A stretch of DNA of 64,000 nt, from contig JBBBDQ010001685.1 of NCBI GenBank assembly GCA_037127315.1, positions 170,001 to 234,000 of the forward strand, read 5' to 3'. The notes beneath the pieces are model-generated. The model saw only the letters and a list, made by a program, of their open reading frames with translations. It was not told where the DNA came from and made no database searches. The stretch is from Ascarosepion bandense. Its lineage: Eukaryota; Mollusca; Cephalopoda; Sepiida; Sepiidae. The translations under genes and the position numbers were made by a program. How positions within the stretch are numbered: the first letter of the stretch is position 1; the number at the start of each line of letters is the position of its first letter. Positions 48,405-59,690 of the stretch are shown piece after piece.

Positions 48405-49184
48405 TATATACATATATATATTCAATGTTTGCCCCAAACGCATTAAGCCATGGATATTCAGCTTTGTCGCCGATTTTGAGGCATTGCCGGGCTTATCCCT
48501 CGATCTTCTACGCTTACAGTTATTGTAGTGTATTCACTTTTCATCGCCGGGAACGATAAGATGAAAAACAACTTTCCTTTACTGCCGTTAAAGTAGCTGT
48601 TTACACTTTATAAAACGCCGTTCGATGTCACTCGGCTTCAACTCGTCCGGCACCCAAGATCGTTCCTTTTTATTCATTCCTAATACTTTCACACGCTTCA
48701 GAACTGTTGTGTGAGCAACTCCTAATGATTCTACAAGTTCAGTTTGCGTCTGACATGTGTCGTCGTGAAGTAATAGTGCCTCCAATTCTTCGTCTTCAAA
48801 CTCTTTCGGTGCACCAAAGCGTTCTTTATCTTCAACATCAAAATCATTATTTTTGAAGCGCCGAAACCAATCTCTGCATGTTGTTTCCGACAGATAATGG
48901 TCATCGTAAGTTTCAGCAAGAATTCTGTATGCTTCAGTTGCAGATTTCCTTTGAATAAAGTAGTGCAGAAGAATTCTCTGCAAATACATTTTCTTTAGAA
49001 CAAAATCGGACAGCTTTAACGCTATGAAATACAATGTTGTTTACACTTCGACAAAATTACATATACTGAAATTCAAGCTTGCTTATAGCACTTCCTGATA
49101 GATGCATTACCATCTGAAACGACACGCACGCAGTTCTGAGAACGCCATCTGCTGAAAAACAATAAGAACTTATTCAAGGTCCTA
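48040..49184 (-). pseudogene. mariner transposon relic with TIRs
   Basis: Terminal inverted repeats: left TAGGATTATGAATAACTTCT and, inverted from the right end, TAGGACCTTGAATAAGTTCT. Minus-strand protein: LLHYFIQRKSATEAYRILAE, TTCRDWFRRFKNNDFDVEDK, ERFGAPKEFEDEELEALL, QTELVESLGVAHTTVLKRVK, WVPDELKP (48,590-49,034), i.e. the paired-type HTH and WVPHEL motif of mariner. A worn GDEK-IHY region (first catalytic D, 48,540-48,590) and KPNIHG-equivalent follow, then a (TA)n run, then KRHDKVILQHDNAKLHIAKR (second D) and LPHPPYSPDIALYDYHLVRS (third D, 34 residues later). About 60 residues between the first and second D are missing at the (TA)n. Inactive. Confidence 0.92.
48369..48420. repeat. (TA)n run replacing part of the mariner gene
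   Basis: Interrupted TA run sitting exactly where the WWD-to-RPEWAKRH portion of the transposase should be. Confidence 0.85.
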
Positions 49185-49908
49185 AAAACATTCAAATTTG
49201 GAAGATTAATTTAAAAAGTGGAGATAGATAAGCCACAAGTACCCAAACTAAGTTTGACATTTAAAAAATGATCGCTAAGAAAAGAGTATAACGAAAAGTG
49301 ATCATTTTTTAAAAATATACTTAAAAATAAACGCTTCTAATGCTGTCTAACAACTAAATCAAAGCGATTTCTTTCAGCTAGCCAGTATACCACATTACGT
49401 TTTCTGCTAATCTTGAGTCTAAAAGAAGAATGCTATCTTTTTTACGCCAGAAAATAAAAGATACAAACAAAAATAAAAAATATTAAAAAAAAAATGACCA
49501 TAACTACAACACAGAATCTATATCATAGGGTCCCTGCGGCGAGAACGACGCCAGACGGCACCCCTTTGAGTCGATTACCAGCGTGATGGTGCCCATTTTC
49601 TCCTATTTATTCAGACCTGTTCAACATGGACTCCATTCTGCGGGCACGGGTAGGAATGTTCGTGGGCTTAAGTGTGTTGGAAGAGTTGGTGGGTAGGAAT
49701 CTCAGATAAATATGGCATCGTATGATAATACGACGTTGATTTTAGTTAGTGTCAGTGCGTCAGTGACGCTGCATTTGCAACTTAGTGATTTTTAACCTTT
49801 GACCCGCTCCTATATATTTGAAGACATTTAGTTTTGTAGGAGTGAATGACGTTGACAACATTCCCCGTCCCTTAGTTCTGTATTGGAACAGATGAAGGTA
49901 TCTCCCGC
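49185..49908. other. No recognised feature; GC-richer patch
   Basis: 49,515-49,700 is unusually GC-rich for the window (GGGTCCCTGCGGCGAGAACG, GGACTCCATTCTGCGGGCAC) but carries no recognised gene; frames are short on both strands. Confidence 0.4.
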
Positions 49909-50023
49909 CATCATGCTTGCCGACAAATTGGCATATGGTTGTCAGCAAGAAAACATAACTTTAACTGAAATATAGTTGTCCGCATAAGAAACAAGCTCAA
50001 CATCGAGTACAGTTGTTAGCAAT
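49909..50023 (+). repeat. Left outlying monomers of the satellite
   Basis: Three diverged ~36-bp monomers (GGCATATGGTTGTCAGCAAG, CTGAAATATAGTTGTCCGCA, CGAGTACAGTTGTTAGCAAT), continuous with the array beyond the retroelement insertion. Confidence 0.8.
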
Positions 50024-51598
50024 AAGCCAGCCAGCCAGCCAATCAAGTGCCATAGGTTATACAGGCACGAATCAGAAATGAAATGGGTAGAAAATTATCA
50101 CGCTTTAGGTTGTCATTAATTTCTGCGGTAGACTGGTTGCTAGCAAAGGCTATCTGTCCTGTTATTGAACCCATAACTGTTGGGAAGAGACGAATTCTTC
50201 TTCTTCTTCTTCTTCTTCTTCTTCTATGTGCCCTGTCCCTTCAGGACGTAGGCGATCATAGTTCTCCACGTCTACCTATCCCTTGTGGCTCTTAGTATGT
50301 TTGCACCTGTTACTCCTGGCAACCCCCGTTACATCATCCACCTGATCAGGCCCTGCAAATATGTTATCCGCTGCCTTCCTCTGTCTCTCTTTCCTTCTAT
50401 CTGGCCAGTCAGTATCAGGTTCTCCAAGCTCTCCTTCCTCATTGCCTGTCTCAGGAACTTCAGTTGTCTCTTCCTGATGCCCCGTATTAATTTCCTTTTG
50501 GTTGCCATTCTTTCCAACACCTCATCGTTACTTGCATGCTCCGTCTACGATATCCGCAGCATCCTTCTGTGGCACATTTCCGCTGCTTCCAGTTTTGTCT
50601 TCATTTTCGATGATATTGTCTAGCATTCACTGCCGTATTGAAGAACTGACATCACATAGCAATCCAGCACTCTTTTCTTTGTTTCTAGTGAAATTTTCCC
50701 GTGTGCCAGTACTTTACTCAGCTTCTGGAACGCGTCATTTGCCATGCCAATTCGCCTTCGGATCTAAGTGTCGCATTTTCCATCTCCCGTTAGAACACTT
50801 CCTAGGTATTTAAATTTTTGTACTTGCTTGATTCTGGTTTTCTCCACCTGTATTTGGTATTTGGGGTTGCACCTTTTGCTGATGACCATGCATTCAGTTT
50901 TCTTAAAGTTTATTTGTAGTCCTTTTTTGTCACTCTCCGCCGTTACCTTCTGTAGGAGGTCTTGTAGCTTCCTTTCCGTGTCTGCATTCAGCACTGTATC
51001 ATCTGCATACCTTATCTTGTTCAAGTTGTGGCCTCCAATAACAAATCCTGGAGTGTCATCTAGGGTACTCAAAATATTCTCGCTGTACAAGTTAAACATA
51101 TCCGGTGAAAAGACACATCCTTGTCTTACACCTCTTTCTATCTTTGTAAATCTACTGAAATCGTTACCTGTCCGTATGCAGGCCGTTTGCAGCCAGTCGC
51201 AATTCTTGATTACTCTGATGTCTTTCCCAAAAATGTCGAGGCTGCCGAACATCTCCATTAATTCTTTGTGTCGTATCTTGCCGAATGCCTTCGCATAGTC
51301 AATAAAACATAGGTACAAATCTTTCTTCATTTGTATTGCCTTTCAGAGAGCATCGTAATCATAAATATGGCGTTCCTTGTTCCAGTGTCTTTGACGAATC
51401 CGCACTGTTCCTGCCCTATCTCTGGCCTGATTCTGCTTCTCGCTCTATTCATCAGGATTCTCATAATCAGTTTTGTAATGTGACTCATTAAGCTGATATT
51501 TCTGTGTAGTTCGCGTAAATGAATACAAGGAATTCGAACTCGGCTCTCCGAGTTCTCGTTCCGAGCCGATATCCACTGCAACACAACGCACATCCGCA
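50024..51598 (-). mobile_element. tRNA-derived SINE interrupted by an RTE-like LINE
   Basis: SINE 3' part 50,024-50,193 (AGCCAGCCAGCCAATCAAGT to ACTGTTGGGAAGAGACGAAT) and SINE 5' part 51,506-51,598 (GCGTAAATGAATACAAGGAA to CACATCC) belong to one SINE. The ~25 bases between them (AATACCTTTCCCAAGGG in intact copies) are replaced by the LINE. Outer target duplication GCAATA at 50,012-50,017 and 51,599-51,604 places the SINE inside the satellite. Confidence 0.85.
50194..51505 (-). mobile_element. RTE-like LINE, 1.3-kb 3' part with reverse transcriptase
   Basis: Minus strand: MSHITKLIMRILMNRARSRI, RPEIGQEQCGFVKDTGTRNA, LYLCFIDYAKAFGKIRH (motif A), GVRQGCVFSPDMFNLYSE (motif B), KIRYADDTVL (motif C, catalytic YADD), KGLQINFKKTECM, QKFKYLGSVLTGDGKCDT. 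C-terminal KKRVLDCYVMSVLQYG, RKRQLKFLRQAMRKESLENL, YVLKGQGT and an (AAG)n tail follow. Frameshifts at ~51,330 and ~50,765 and stops (for example at CDT*) inactivate it. The endonuclease domain is absent by 5' truncation. Best RT copy of the window. RTE-type by overall sequence and short microsatellite tail; clade not proven. Confidence 0.9.
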
Positions 51599-51604
51599 AT
51601 ACGA

Positions 51605-51895
51605 ACAACCTCAAATTGAATGCGGTTGTTATGGTTATCAGCAAAAGGAACAACCTCACCTGAAATATGTTCGTCAGCAAAAGGAACTAATTCAACTGGC
51701 ATATGGTTGTCGGCAATAAGAACAACATTAACTGAAATATGGCCGTCCGTAATAAAAGAAAAACATCAGCAGCAGAAATGTGATAGTCAGAAAAAAAGAA
51801 AAAATCAACTAGCATATGGTTGTCAGCAAAAAGAACAACTTCAACTGAAATTCAGTTGTCTCAAAACAGCATCAGGTAGCAAGGAACAAACTCAA
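51605..51895 (+). repeat. Satellite edge: diverged 36-bp monomers
   Basis: Older monomers of the type CTGAAATATGGTTGTCAGCA + AAAGGAACAACCTCAA, each different, without the dimer order seen in the core. Confidence 0.88.
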
Positions 51896-54800
51896 CTGGA
51901 ATAAAAAAGAACAACTTTAACTGAAATGTCGTCGCCAAGAAAAATAGCAACCTCAACTGGAATACGGTTGTCAGCAAAAAGAACAACATGAACTAGAATA
52001 TAGTTATCAGCAAAAAGGACAACCTCTACTGAATGATGGTTGTCAGTAAAAGAAAAAACCTCAACTAGAATATAGTTATCAGCAAAAAGAACAACCCCAT
52101 CTGAAATATGGTTGTCAGTAAAAGAAAAAAACCTCAACTAGAATATAGTTATCAGCAACAAGAACAACCCCATCTGAAATATGGTTGTCAGTAAAAGAAC
52201 AAAACTTCAACTAGAATATAGTTATCAGCAAAAAGAACAACCCCATCTGAAATATGGTTGTCAGTAAAAGAAAAAAACCTCAACTAGAATATAGTTATCA
52301 GCAACAAGAACAACCCCATCTGAAATATGGTTGTCAGTAAAAGAAAAAAACTTCAACTAGAATATAGTTATCAGCAACAAGAACAACCCCATCTGAAATA
52401 TGGTTGTCAGTAAAAGAAAAAAACTTCAACTAGAATATAGTTATCAGCAAAAAGAACAACCCCATCTGAAATATGGTTGTCAGTAAAAGAAAAAACCTCA
52501 ACTAGAATATAGTTATCAGCAACAAGAACAACCCCATCTGAAATATGGTTGTCAGTAAAAGAAAAAAACTTCAACTAGAATATAGTTATCAGCAAAAAGA
52601 ACAACCCCATCTGAAATATGGTTTTCAGTAAAAGAAAAAAACCTCAACTAGAATATAGTTATCAGCAAAAAGAACAACCCCATCTGAAATATGGTTGTCA
52701 GTAAAAGAAAAAAAAACTCAACTAGAATATAGTTATTAGCAACAAGAACAACCCCATCTGAAATATGGTTGTCAGTAAAAGAAAAAAAAACCGAACTAGA
52801 ATATAGTTATCAGCAAAAAGAACAACCCCATCTGAAATATGGTTTTCAGTAAAAGAAAAAAACCTCAACTAGAATATAGTTATCAGCAAAAAGAACAACC
52901 CCATCTGAAATATGGTTTTCAGTAAAAGAAAAAAACCTCAACTAGAATATAGTTATCAGCAAAAAGAACAACCCCATCTGAAATATGGTTTTCAGTAAAA
53001 GAAAAAAACCTCAACTAGAATATAGTTATCAGCAAAAAGAACAACCCCATCTGAAATATGGTTTTCAGTAAAAGAAAAAACCTCAACTAGAATATAGTTA
53101 TCAGCAAAAAGAACAACCCCATCTGAAATATGGTTTTCAGTAAAAGAAAAAAACCTCAACTAGAATATAGTTATCAGCAAAAAGAACAACCCCATCTGAA
53201 ATATGGTTGTCAGTAAAAGAAAAAAACCTCAACTAGAATATAGTTATCAGCAAAAAGAACAACCCCATCTGAAATATGGTTTTCAGTAAAAGAAAAAAAC
53301 CTCAACTAGAATATAGTTATCAGCAACAAGAACAACCCCATCTGAAATATGGTTGTCAGTAAAAGAAAAAAAAACTCAACTAGAATATAGTTATTAGCAA
53401 CAAGAACAACCCCATCTGAAATATGGTTGTCAGTAAAAGAAAAAAATCTCAACTAGAATATAGTTATTAGCAACAAGAACAACACCATCTGAAATATGGT
53501 TGTCAGTAAAAGAAAAAAACCTCAACTAGAATATAGTTATCAGCAACAAGAACAACTCCATCTGCAATATGGTTGTCAGTAAAAGAAAAAAATCTCAACT
53601 AGAATATAGTTATCAGCAAAAAGAACAAACCCATCTGAAATATGGTTTTCAGTAAAAGAAAAAAACCTCAACTAGAATATAGTTATCAGCAAAAAGAACA
53701 ACCCCATCTGAAATATGGTTTTCAGTAAAAGAAAAAAACCTCAACTAGAATATAGTTATCAGCAAAAAGAACAACCCCATCTGAAATATGGTTGTCAGTA
53801 AAAGAAAAAAAATCTCAACTAGAATATAGTTATCAGCAAAAAGAACAACCCCATCTGAAATATGGTTTTCAGTAAAAGAAAAAACCTCAACTAGAATATA
53901 GTTATCAGCAAAAAGAACAACCCCATCTGAAATATGGTTTTCAGTAAAAGAAAAAAAACCTCAACTAGAATATAGTTATCAGCAACAAGAACAACCCCAT
54001 CTGAAATATGGTTGTCAGTAAAAGAAAAAACATCAACTAGAATATAGTTATCAGCAACAAGAACAAACCCATCTTCAAATATGGTTGTCAGTAAAAGAAA
54101 AAAACCTCAACTAGAATATAGTTATCAGCAAAAAGAACAACCCCATCTGAAATATGGTTGTCAGTAAAAGAAAAAAAAGCTCAACTAGAATATAGTTATT
54201 AGCAACAAGAACAACACCATCTGAAATATGGTTGTCAGTAAAAGAAAAAAAATCTCAACTAGAATATAGTTATCAGCAAAAAGAACAACCCCATCTGAAA
54301 TATGGTTGTCAGTAAAAGAAAAAAAAACCTCAACTAGAATATAGTTATCAGCAACAAGAACAACCCCATCTGAAATATGGTTGTCAGTAAAAGAAAAAAA
54401 AACCGAACTAGAATATAGTTATCAGCAACAAGAACAACTCCATCTGAAATAATGGTTGTCAGTAAAAGAAAAAAAATCTCAACTAGAATATAGTTATCAG
54501 CAAAAAGAACAACCCCATCTGAAATATGGTTGTCAGTAAAAGAAAAAAAATCTCAACTAGAATATAGTTATCAGCAAAAAGAACAACCCCATCTGAAATA
54601 TGGTTGTCAGTAAAAGAAAAAAATCTCAACTAGAATATAGTTATCAGCAAAAAGAACAACCCCATCTGAAATATGGTTGTCAGTAAAAGAAAAAAATCTC
54701 AACTAGAATATAGTTATCAGCAAAAAGAACAACCCCATCTGAAATATGGTTGTCAGTAAAAGAAAAAAAATCTCAACTAGAATATAGTTATCAGCAAAAA

Positions 54801-55883
54801 GAACAACCCCATCTGAAATATGGTTGTCAGTAAAAGAAAAAAAATCTCAACTAGAATATAGTTATCAGCAAAAAGAACAACCCCATCTGAAATATGGTTG
54901 TCAGTAAAAGAAAAAAATCTCAACGAGAATATAGTTATCAGCAAAAAGAACAACCCCATCTGAAATATGGTTGTCAGTAAAAGAAAAAAATCTCAACTAG
55001 AATATAGTTATCAGCAAAAAGAACAACCCCATCTGAAATATGGTTGTCAGTAAAAGAAAAAAATCTCAACTAGAATATAGTTATCAGCAAAAAGAACAAC
55101 CCCATCTGAAATATGGTTGTCAGTAAAAGAAAAAAAAACTCAACTAGAATATAGTTATCAGCAAAAAGAACAACCCCATCTGAAATATGGTTGTCAGTAA
55201 AAGAAAAAAACCTCAACTAGAATATAGTTTTCAGCAACAAGAACAACCCCATCTGAAATATGGTTGTCAGTAAAAGAAAAAAACCTCAACTAGAATATAG
55301 TTATTAGCAAAAAGAACAACCCCATCTGAAATATGGTTGTCAGTAAAAGAAAAAAAACCTCAACTAGAATATAGTTATCAGCAACAAGAACAACCCCATC
55401 TGAAATATGGTTGTCAGTAAAAGACAAAAACCTCAACTAGAATATAGTTATCAGCAAAAAGAACAACCCCATCTGAAATATGGTTGTCAGTAAAAGAAAA
55501 AAAACCTCAACTAGAATATAGTTATCAGCAACAAGAACAACCCCATCTGAAATATGGTTGTCAGTAAAAGAAAAAAACCTCAACTAGAATATAGTTATCA
55601 GCAAAAAGAACAACCCCATCTGAAATATGGTTGTCAGTAAAAGAAAAAAAAACTCAACTAGAATATAGTTATCAGCAAAAAGAACAACCCCATCTGAAAT
55701 ATGGTTGTCAGTAAAAGAAAAAAACCTCAACTAGAATATAGTTATCAGCAAAAAGAACAACCCCATCTGAAATATGGTTGTCAGTAAAAGAAAAAAACCT
55801 CAACTAGAATATAGTTATCAGCAAAAAGAACAACTCCATCTGAAATATGGTTATCAGCAAAAAGAAGAACCGCAACTTGATCA
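51896..55883 (+). repeat. 4-kb satellite of ~72-bp dimeric units
   Basis: About 55 copies of a dimer: CAACTAGAATATAGTTATCA-GCAAAAAGAACAAC and CCCATCTGAAATATGG-TTGTCAGTAAAAG plus an A-run and CCT. The halves are related 36-bp monomers, so this is a two-monomer higher-order repeat. Length varies 71-75 with the A-run. Variants are clustered: TTTTCAG for TTGTCAG in blocks at 52,620-53,290 and 53,640-53,945, AAAAATCTC in 54,460-55,080, GCAACAAG versus GCAAAAAG throughout. The right end (55,850-55,883) returns to a diverged monomer. Confidence 0.97.
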
Positions 55884-56489
55884 CTTAACCAGTAGAAATT
55901 AACACAGAAATTTTAAATATTATGAATTATTCTAATTGAAACTAATACATACTTGTAAAAAAAATGTCATTCATTGAGAAAAATGTTTTCTTTATTTAAT
56001 TGTGTTCATAATATATTTTATTCATAAAAGCAGGTAAAAAAAGGTATACATATATTTATATATATTTTTATATATTTAAACATTTTATACATTCTTAAAA
56101 AATCATGTTGAATATATATATATATATTCACCAAGATCTTTTTAAATAAACACATTCTTTAAATAATTTCATTCATTTTTAAATAACTCTTGAAAGTTTG
56201 ATTAAAATCTGACAATTATTTAAATTTTGCTATAATTTCCAAATCAATGTGTTTTTCACCGCAACAAAGACGATTTAATTTCTTATTATAATATTTGGTC
56301 CTTCTCGTTGACGCAAGACAAACATGATTTGTTACCAAAAGTTTGAACTGTTTCAAAATTTAATCATTAAAAGGTTATTTAGTCTTTCCTTTTAATAATA
56401 AGATAAAGATTGTGGCGGCAAAACTTTGTTTTTCAAAAGTATGGGGATTTTTCATCAATGTATGCTCATTTTTATCGAATAAGACGAGC
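55884..56489. other. AT-rich region with a dispersed repeat
   Basis: 56,130-56,400 matches 13,215-13,510 (TAATTTCATTCATTT, TTGAAAGTTTGATTAAAATC, TCTGACAATTATTTAAATTT, CAATGTGTTTTTCACCG). The rest is AT-rich and featureless. Confidence 0.5.
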
Positions 56490-56938
56490 TACCGAGTTAA
56501 AACACTTCCGAGATACCTAAATTTTTGTACTTGATTGATTTTGGTACCTCCAATTCATATTTCACATCTTACTGAAAACCAAGTCATTTGTCGTCTTTTA
56601 ATTGGTGCTTAGATCTTTTTTCTCGCTTTCCTTTACTACCTCGTCTAGAAACACTTGCTATTTCTTTTCTCTGTATTCTATCAATACTGTGTTATCTACA
56701 TAAGTTAAGATTGTGTCCCCTATAATAAATCCTGGTAGAACCACTTGCTGTTTCTTTTCTCTGTATTCTATCAATACTGTGTTATCTACATAAGTTAAGA
56801 TTGTGTCCCCTATAATAAATCCTGGTAGAACCACCTGCTGTTTCTTTTCTCTGTATTCTATCAATACTGCCTTCTCTACATAAGTTAAGATTGTGTCCGT
56901 TATAATAAATCCTGGTAGAACAACTTGTTCTCTCAGAT
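56490..56938 (-). mobile_element. RTE-like LINE RT fragment with a triplicated 90-bp active-site segment
   Basis: A 90-bp segment occurs three times in tandem (about 56,649-56,930). Each encodes on the minus strand LPGFIIGDTILTYVDNTVLI plus EYREKKQQVV, the motif C region of the RTE reverse transcriptase (in relatives PGF-x-IGGHNLNKIRYADDTVL). Ninety is a multiple of 3, so the two best units read in frame. The catalytic box is YVDN, not YADD, so no activity is expected. A worn KKGLSTN-KKTNDLVFSK follows. Confidence 0.85.
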
Positions 56939-57775
56939 TTATTCTTCTTCTTTGTATCTTGTCTCTTCAGGACGTAAGCCATCATGGCTTTCCACGTGTC
57001 CCTATCCCTGCTGACTCTTAACACGCTTTCTCCTATTACATAGCGTAACCCTCGGTCTGCCATCCACCAGCACAGGCCAGTCAAGTACGTTACACGCTGT
57101 TTCACCCTGTCTCAACTTCACTCTATCTGGCCTGTTAGTATCAGGTTCTCCAAGCTATCTTTCCTCATTGCATGTCCCAGAAACTTTAGCTGTCCCTTCC
57201 TAATGCTCAGTATTAATTTCCTTTTCGTTTCGATCCTTTCCAAAATCTCATCATTGCTCACATACTCGGTTCATGATATCCGCAGTATCCTTCTATAGAA
57301 CTACATTTCAGTTGCCTTAAGTTTTTCCTTCATTTTTGATGATATTGTCCAGCATTCACTGCCATATTCAAGAACTGTCATCACATAGTAATCTAGTACT
57401 CTTTTTTGTTTCTAGTAAATTTTTCCTGTCTCTTAATACTCTACTCAACTTCTGGAATGCGTCCTTCGCCATGCAAATTCGCCTACGGATTTCTGTATCG
57501 CACATTCCGTCTTCTGTTAGAACACTTCCCAGGTGTTTAAATTTTTGTACCTGTTTGATTTTAGTATCTCCCACCTGTATTTGACATTTTGGGCTGCTCT
57601 TTTTGCTGATGACCATGCATTCGATTTTCTTGCAGTTTATTTATAGTCCTTTCTAGTGACTCTCTTCAGATACCTTCTGTAGGAGGTCTTGTAATTGTCT
57701 TGTCTTTTAGAATTACCACGCTGTAAAGGTTGAATAAATCTGGAGAGAAGTCATGTCTTTGTCTTAATCTTGTTT
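56939..57775 (-). mobile_element. RTE-like LINE 3' part
   Basis: Minus strand: DFSPDLFNLYS near 57,730, then TKIKQVQKFKHLGSVLTEDG, RICMAKDAFQKLSRVLRDRK, SIRKGQLKFLGHAMRK, QRVTYLTGLCWWMADRGL and WKAMMAYVLKRQDTKKK, ending in an (AAG)n-type tail at ~56,942. Internal deletions and frameshifts. Its 3' end abuts the triplicated fragment. Confidence 0.88.
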
Positions 57776-57829
57776 TTTTTTTTTTTGTGTGTGTATACAT
57801 TTAATGCAAAGTGCTCAGATTAAATACAT

Positions 57830-58078
57830 CTCTTAGTTCCACCGGTTGTTCCCTTCATCGCTAAGATGCGTGTTGCTTCACAAATTTTAGCAAACAACCC
57901 TCGTTTTCTTCATATTCCCTTGGCGAGAAGTAAGTTCCATTCGAGTTATTTCTTCTCGCTAACCATTTCTCTTTGGAACCGACTCTCAAGCGGATTTTTC
58001 TCCTATAGCAACAATCTTAACCTGATCAAGTCGAGGGTTAACTGTTATATCATTGTAAGAAAACAAACAAACAAAAAA
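57830..58078 (+). mobile_element. Non-LTR (CR1/jockey-group) LINE C-terminal end
   Basis: MRVASQILANNPRFLHIPLA, RSKFHSSYFFSLTISLWNRL, SYSNNLNLIKSRVNCYII, stop-equivalent, then an A-rich tail. The LWN-L ... YNLN-FKSRVN pattern is that of another CR1/jockey-group lineage, different from the five copies at 22.9-33.9 kb. Only the last ~75 codons remain. Confidence 0.7.
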
Positions 58079-58127
58079 AAATAAACATATTCAGAATGTT
58101 AAAATTTTATTATCCTAAAAGCTACAC

Positions 58128-58513
58128 TACCGACCATAATTATTAAGTCACCCGAGCTTTTTAAAAGAAATGGTATATTTCATACTATCTGTAGTATTTA
58201 TTGCCAAGTGGATAATTCTAAATGAAAATAGAATGGTTCTTTTGTTATTATTACTTTGCAATATTTTACAAGACAAGGAAGCAAAGATGAACTCGTCCGA
58301 ATCACCTTAAATTTTCTTCCTTCTTTCATTGATGAAACTGCTATATAGGTAATTAAATAATTATAAATTCAATTGATGCACATATTATTGTGCAATATTA
58401 ACAAAAAACATTTCATTTTCATTTACAATTATTCACTTGGCAATAAATACTAAAATAGTAGAAATACATTATTTTTTTAAAAACTAGGGTGGCCTAATAA
58501 TTATGGTCGATAG
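58128..58513. mobile_element. Tc1/mariner-type MITE, copy 2
   Basis: Same element as 28,231-28,610: left end CCGACCATAATTATTAAGTC; right end, inverted, CGACCATAATTATTAGGCCA. The interior matches throughout (AAGATGAACTCGTCCGAATC). Copy 2 has a few extra bases (GTGGATAATTCTAAAT). Confidence 0.88.
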
Positions 58514-58584
58514 TGTATATACTATATTTTGTGGGCGCTTCAACGTAGTCTAATGGTTAACAAACTTGTCTCGTTGGACCAAAA

Positions 58585-59505
58585 GCAGGCACAAAAATTT
58601 AAATACTTGTGAAATGTTCTAACAGAGGAAAGAAAGTGCATCACTGAGATCTGAAGGCTATTGTGACATGGTAAAAGATGCTTACCAGATGCTGAGTTGA
58701 GTATTGAGAGACAGAAAAATTTCGCTAGAAACAAGGAAGAGAGTACTGGATTGCTACGTGATTCTTGTTCTTCAATATGACAGTGAATGTTGAACAATCT
58801 CTTCAACGACGAAGGAGAGACTTGAAGCAACAGAAATTCTGTTCTACAGGAAGATGCGGAGGATACCAGGGACCTAACATTTGAGCAACGATGAGACTTT
58901 GGAGAGGATGGAAACGAAAAGGAAAGTAATACTTAACATTAGGAAAAGACAGCTAAAGTTCCTAGGACATTTAATAAGGAATGAGTGCTTGGAGAACCTG
59001 ATACTCATATGTCAGATAGAGGAAAAGAGCGACAGGGAAAAGCAACGTGTAACATTTGTGGTACAGTGGATATCGGCTCGGAACGAGAAGCCGGGGAGCC
59101 GAGTTCGAATACCAGTTGAATCCATTGTATTCACTTACGCACAAATACCCTTGGGAAAGGTATTAATCCGTCTCTTCCTTCCAGTTATGGGTTAAATAGC
59201 AGGATAGATTGGATTCTATAGCCTTGGTCGGCAACCAGTCTACCGCAGAAAGCAATGTCAACCTACTGCGGGATAATCTTCTGCCCAGTCAGTCATGTCT
59301 CTTTCGAGACATGATCGCCCAAGCGTGTATCACGTATGGCATTTAACTGACTGAACATACTTGATGGGCTTGAGCAAGTGCTTGATAGAGCGGGTTTTAG
59401 GTCAGTAATCTGAATTTACACTAAGGGCCACTATAAATAGGTAGATGTGGAAGGCCATGAACGCCTACGTCCCGAAGAGACACGGCATATAGAAGCAGAG
59501 AAGTT
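58585..59505 (+). mobile_element. RTE-like LINE 3' part split by a SINE
   Basis: Plus strand: KQAQKFKYL-type start, KSAS-LRSEG region, EILFYRKMRRIPGT, ETLERMETKRKVILNIRKRQ, LKFLGHLIRNECLENLIL to 59,054, then, after the SINE, YLMGLSKWLIERVL and WKAMNAYVPKRHGI (59,366-59,505) with the final GAAGCAGAGAAG. Old copy with many stops. Confidence 0.85.
59055..59362 (+). mobile_element. tRNA-derived SINE inserted in the LINE
   Basis: Starts at TTGTGGTACAGTGGATATCG; all body and tail landmarks are intact, with hairpin CATGTCTC-TTTC-GAGACATG and tail TTTAACTGACTG. AACAT occurs on both sides (…GTGTAACAT and GAACATACTTG), a short target duplication. Among the best-preserved copies. Confidence 0.94.
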
Positions 59506-59559
59506 AGTTCGATTTTCACTGGCCGCTTTATACTTTTGTCTTGTGCTTGTAAGTCGTCA

Positions 59560-59690
59560 TTGGGCACTTCGATGCAAGGTTATGATTAGGAATCTTATCA
59601 CGCTAGATCAATTACGACTGAATTATGGGTTCGATCCTCACTGGATGCTTCCTACCGTCTGCCTCGTGCCACATCTAAAGTATCCTTAAT
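59560..59690 (+). mobile_element. Second tRNA-headed SINE family, fragment
   Basis: CACGCTAGATCAATTACGAC, then ATGGGTTCGATCCTCACTGG (perfect B-box GGTTCGATCC) and TGCTTCCTACCGTCTGCCTC. Related to 3,505-3,600 and 26,070-26,200. The A-box side is unclear. Confidence 0.55.

Noticed and set aside
51896..55883. CRISPR-like look (regular ~36-bp repeats)
   Set aside because: There are no variable spacers: both halves of the 72-bp unit are repeats of each other, and the sequence is clearly animal.
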